Positions 63,775 to 64,000 of a stretch of DNA of 64,000 nucleotides are shown here, in pieces. The notes below the pieces were generated by a model. The model did no database searches. It saw only the letters and a list, made by a program, of their open reading frames with translations, and was not told the DNA's origin. The stretch comes from Solirubrobacteraceae bacterium (lineage in GTDB: Bacteria > Actinomycetota > Thermoleophilia > Solirubrobacterales > Solirubrobacteraceae). The stretch's first letter is position 1; each line of letters opens with the position of its first letter. A program made the translations under genes and the position numbers. The stretch spans positions 62,001 to 126,000 of the forward strand of contig JAEMSV010000003.1 in the NCBI GenBank assembly GCA_016462625.1. Direction: 5' to 3'.

Positions 63775-64000
63775 TGGGGTTCCAGCTCGGCCCGAAGTTC
63801 CTGCGCAAGCAGCCCAAGGGCTGGCTGCCCGCGCGCGCCTATCCGGTCAAGCACGCGACGTACGAGCACCACAACAACGATCCCGAAGGCGGCGAGTCCG
63901 TCATCGAGACGAGCGCGGGGCTGACCGTCACCTGGCGGGTTGAGCTCGACGGCCGTGAGCCGTACGAGTTCCAGGAGGAGCGCACCGGCCCGACGTGGCT
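63774..64000 (+). CDS. Hypothetical protein cut by right window edge
   Basis: The first 75 residues are visible: MGFQLGPKFLRKQPKGWLPA, then a hydrophilic, Glu-rich stretch with VTWRVELDG. ATG 63774 shares one base with the upstream hydrolase stop, so the two are coupled. No family is recognised. Confidence 0.6.
   Translation, partial: MGFQLGPKFLRKQPKGWLPARAYPVKHATYEHHNNDPEGGESVIETSAGLTVTWRVELDGREPYEFQEERTGPTW

Overview
The window is a very GC-rich bacterial chromosome segment packed with short-spaced genes. GTG/TTG starts, ATGA/GTGA/TGATG stop-start overlaps, leaderless-looking promoters and many secreted Ig-repeat, beta-propeller and metalloprotease proteins point to a soil actinobacterium. 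The style fits Solirubrobacterales/Thermoleophilia best, but that is inference; no rRNA or other taxonomic marker is present. I saw no tRNA, rRNA, CRISPR array or insertion sequence.

Layout. 1-5.2 kb: two overlapping secreted esterase genes and a secreted protein of unknown function, all minus strand. 5.2-8.9 kb: a copper operon (copZ, membrane-anchored His/Met-rich protein, copA) behind two CsoR-type boxes. 9-13.4 kb: a secreted HExxH protease with Ig-like repeats, divergent from a secreted repeat protein. 13.5-32.8 kb: a stress/dormancy island resembling in content the mycobacterial DosR regulon. It has a CBS protein, two alcohol dehydrogenases, an aldehyde dehydrogenase, an Rv2004c-like phosphotransferase/ATPase, two tandem Usp proteins, a NarL-type regulator, a P2 ATPase, PEP synthase, a DUF1918 protein, a GAF-GAF histidine kinase and an NDH-2/SQR-like flavoprotein. 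A P450-TetR pair with a perfect palindromic operator is embedded in it. 32.7-36.6 kb: an AlkD-like protein, two small membrane proteins, a Tat-exported latex-clearing-protein-like oxygenase and a stand-alone protein resembling the RecD2 N-terminus.

36.8-42.9 kb: a five-gene aromatic ring-cleavage operon (FAH hydrolase, flavin hydroxylase, NmrA reductase, extradiol dioxygenase, P450) behind its own TetR gene and a 15-bp palindrome. 42.9-47.9 kb: Mn-catalase followed by four translationally coupled genes: NodB-like deacetylase, acyl-CoA dehydrogenase, NodS-like methyltransferase, and a glycosyltransferase fused to a glucosyl-3-phosphoglycerate synthase domain. Its product cannot be named and it is the best candidate for an undescribed system. 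48-49.5 kb: thiC with a TPP riboswitch whose P1 helix buries the ribosome-binding site. 49.5-53.5 kb: a leaderless GntR gene leading a pyruvate/2-oxoacid dehydrogenase E1alpha-E1beta-E2 operon.

53.6-64 kb: DUF4242 protein and a large LuxR ATPase regulator, ended by a strong hairpin; secreted proteins including an HExxHxxGxxH protease; an NTF2-like/TetR pair divergent from tag; a secreted beta-propeller; an alpha/beta hydrolase; and a gene cut by the right edge.
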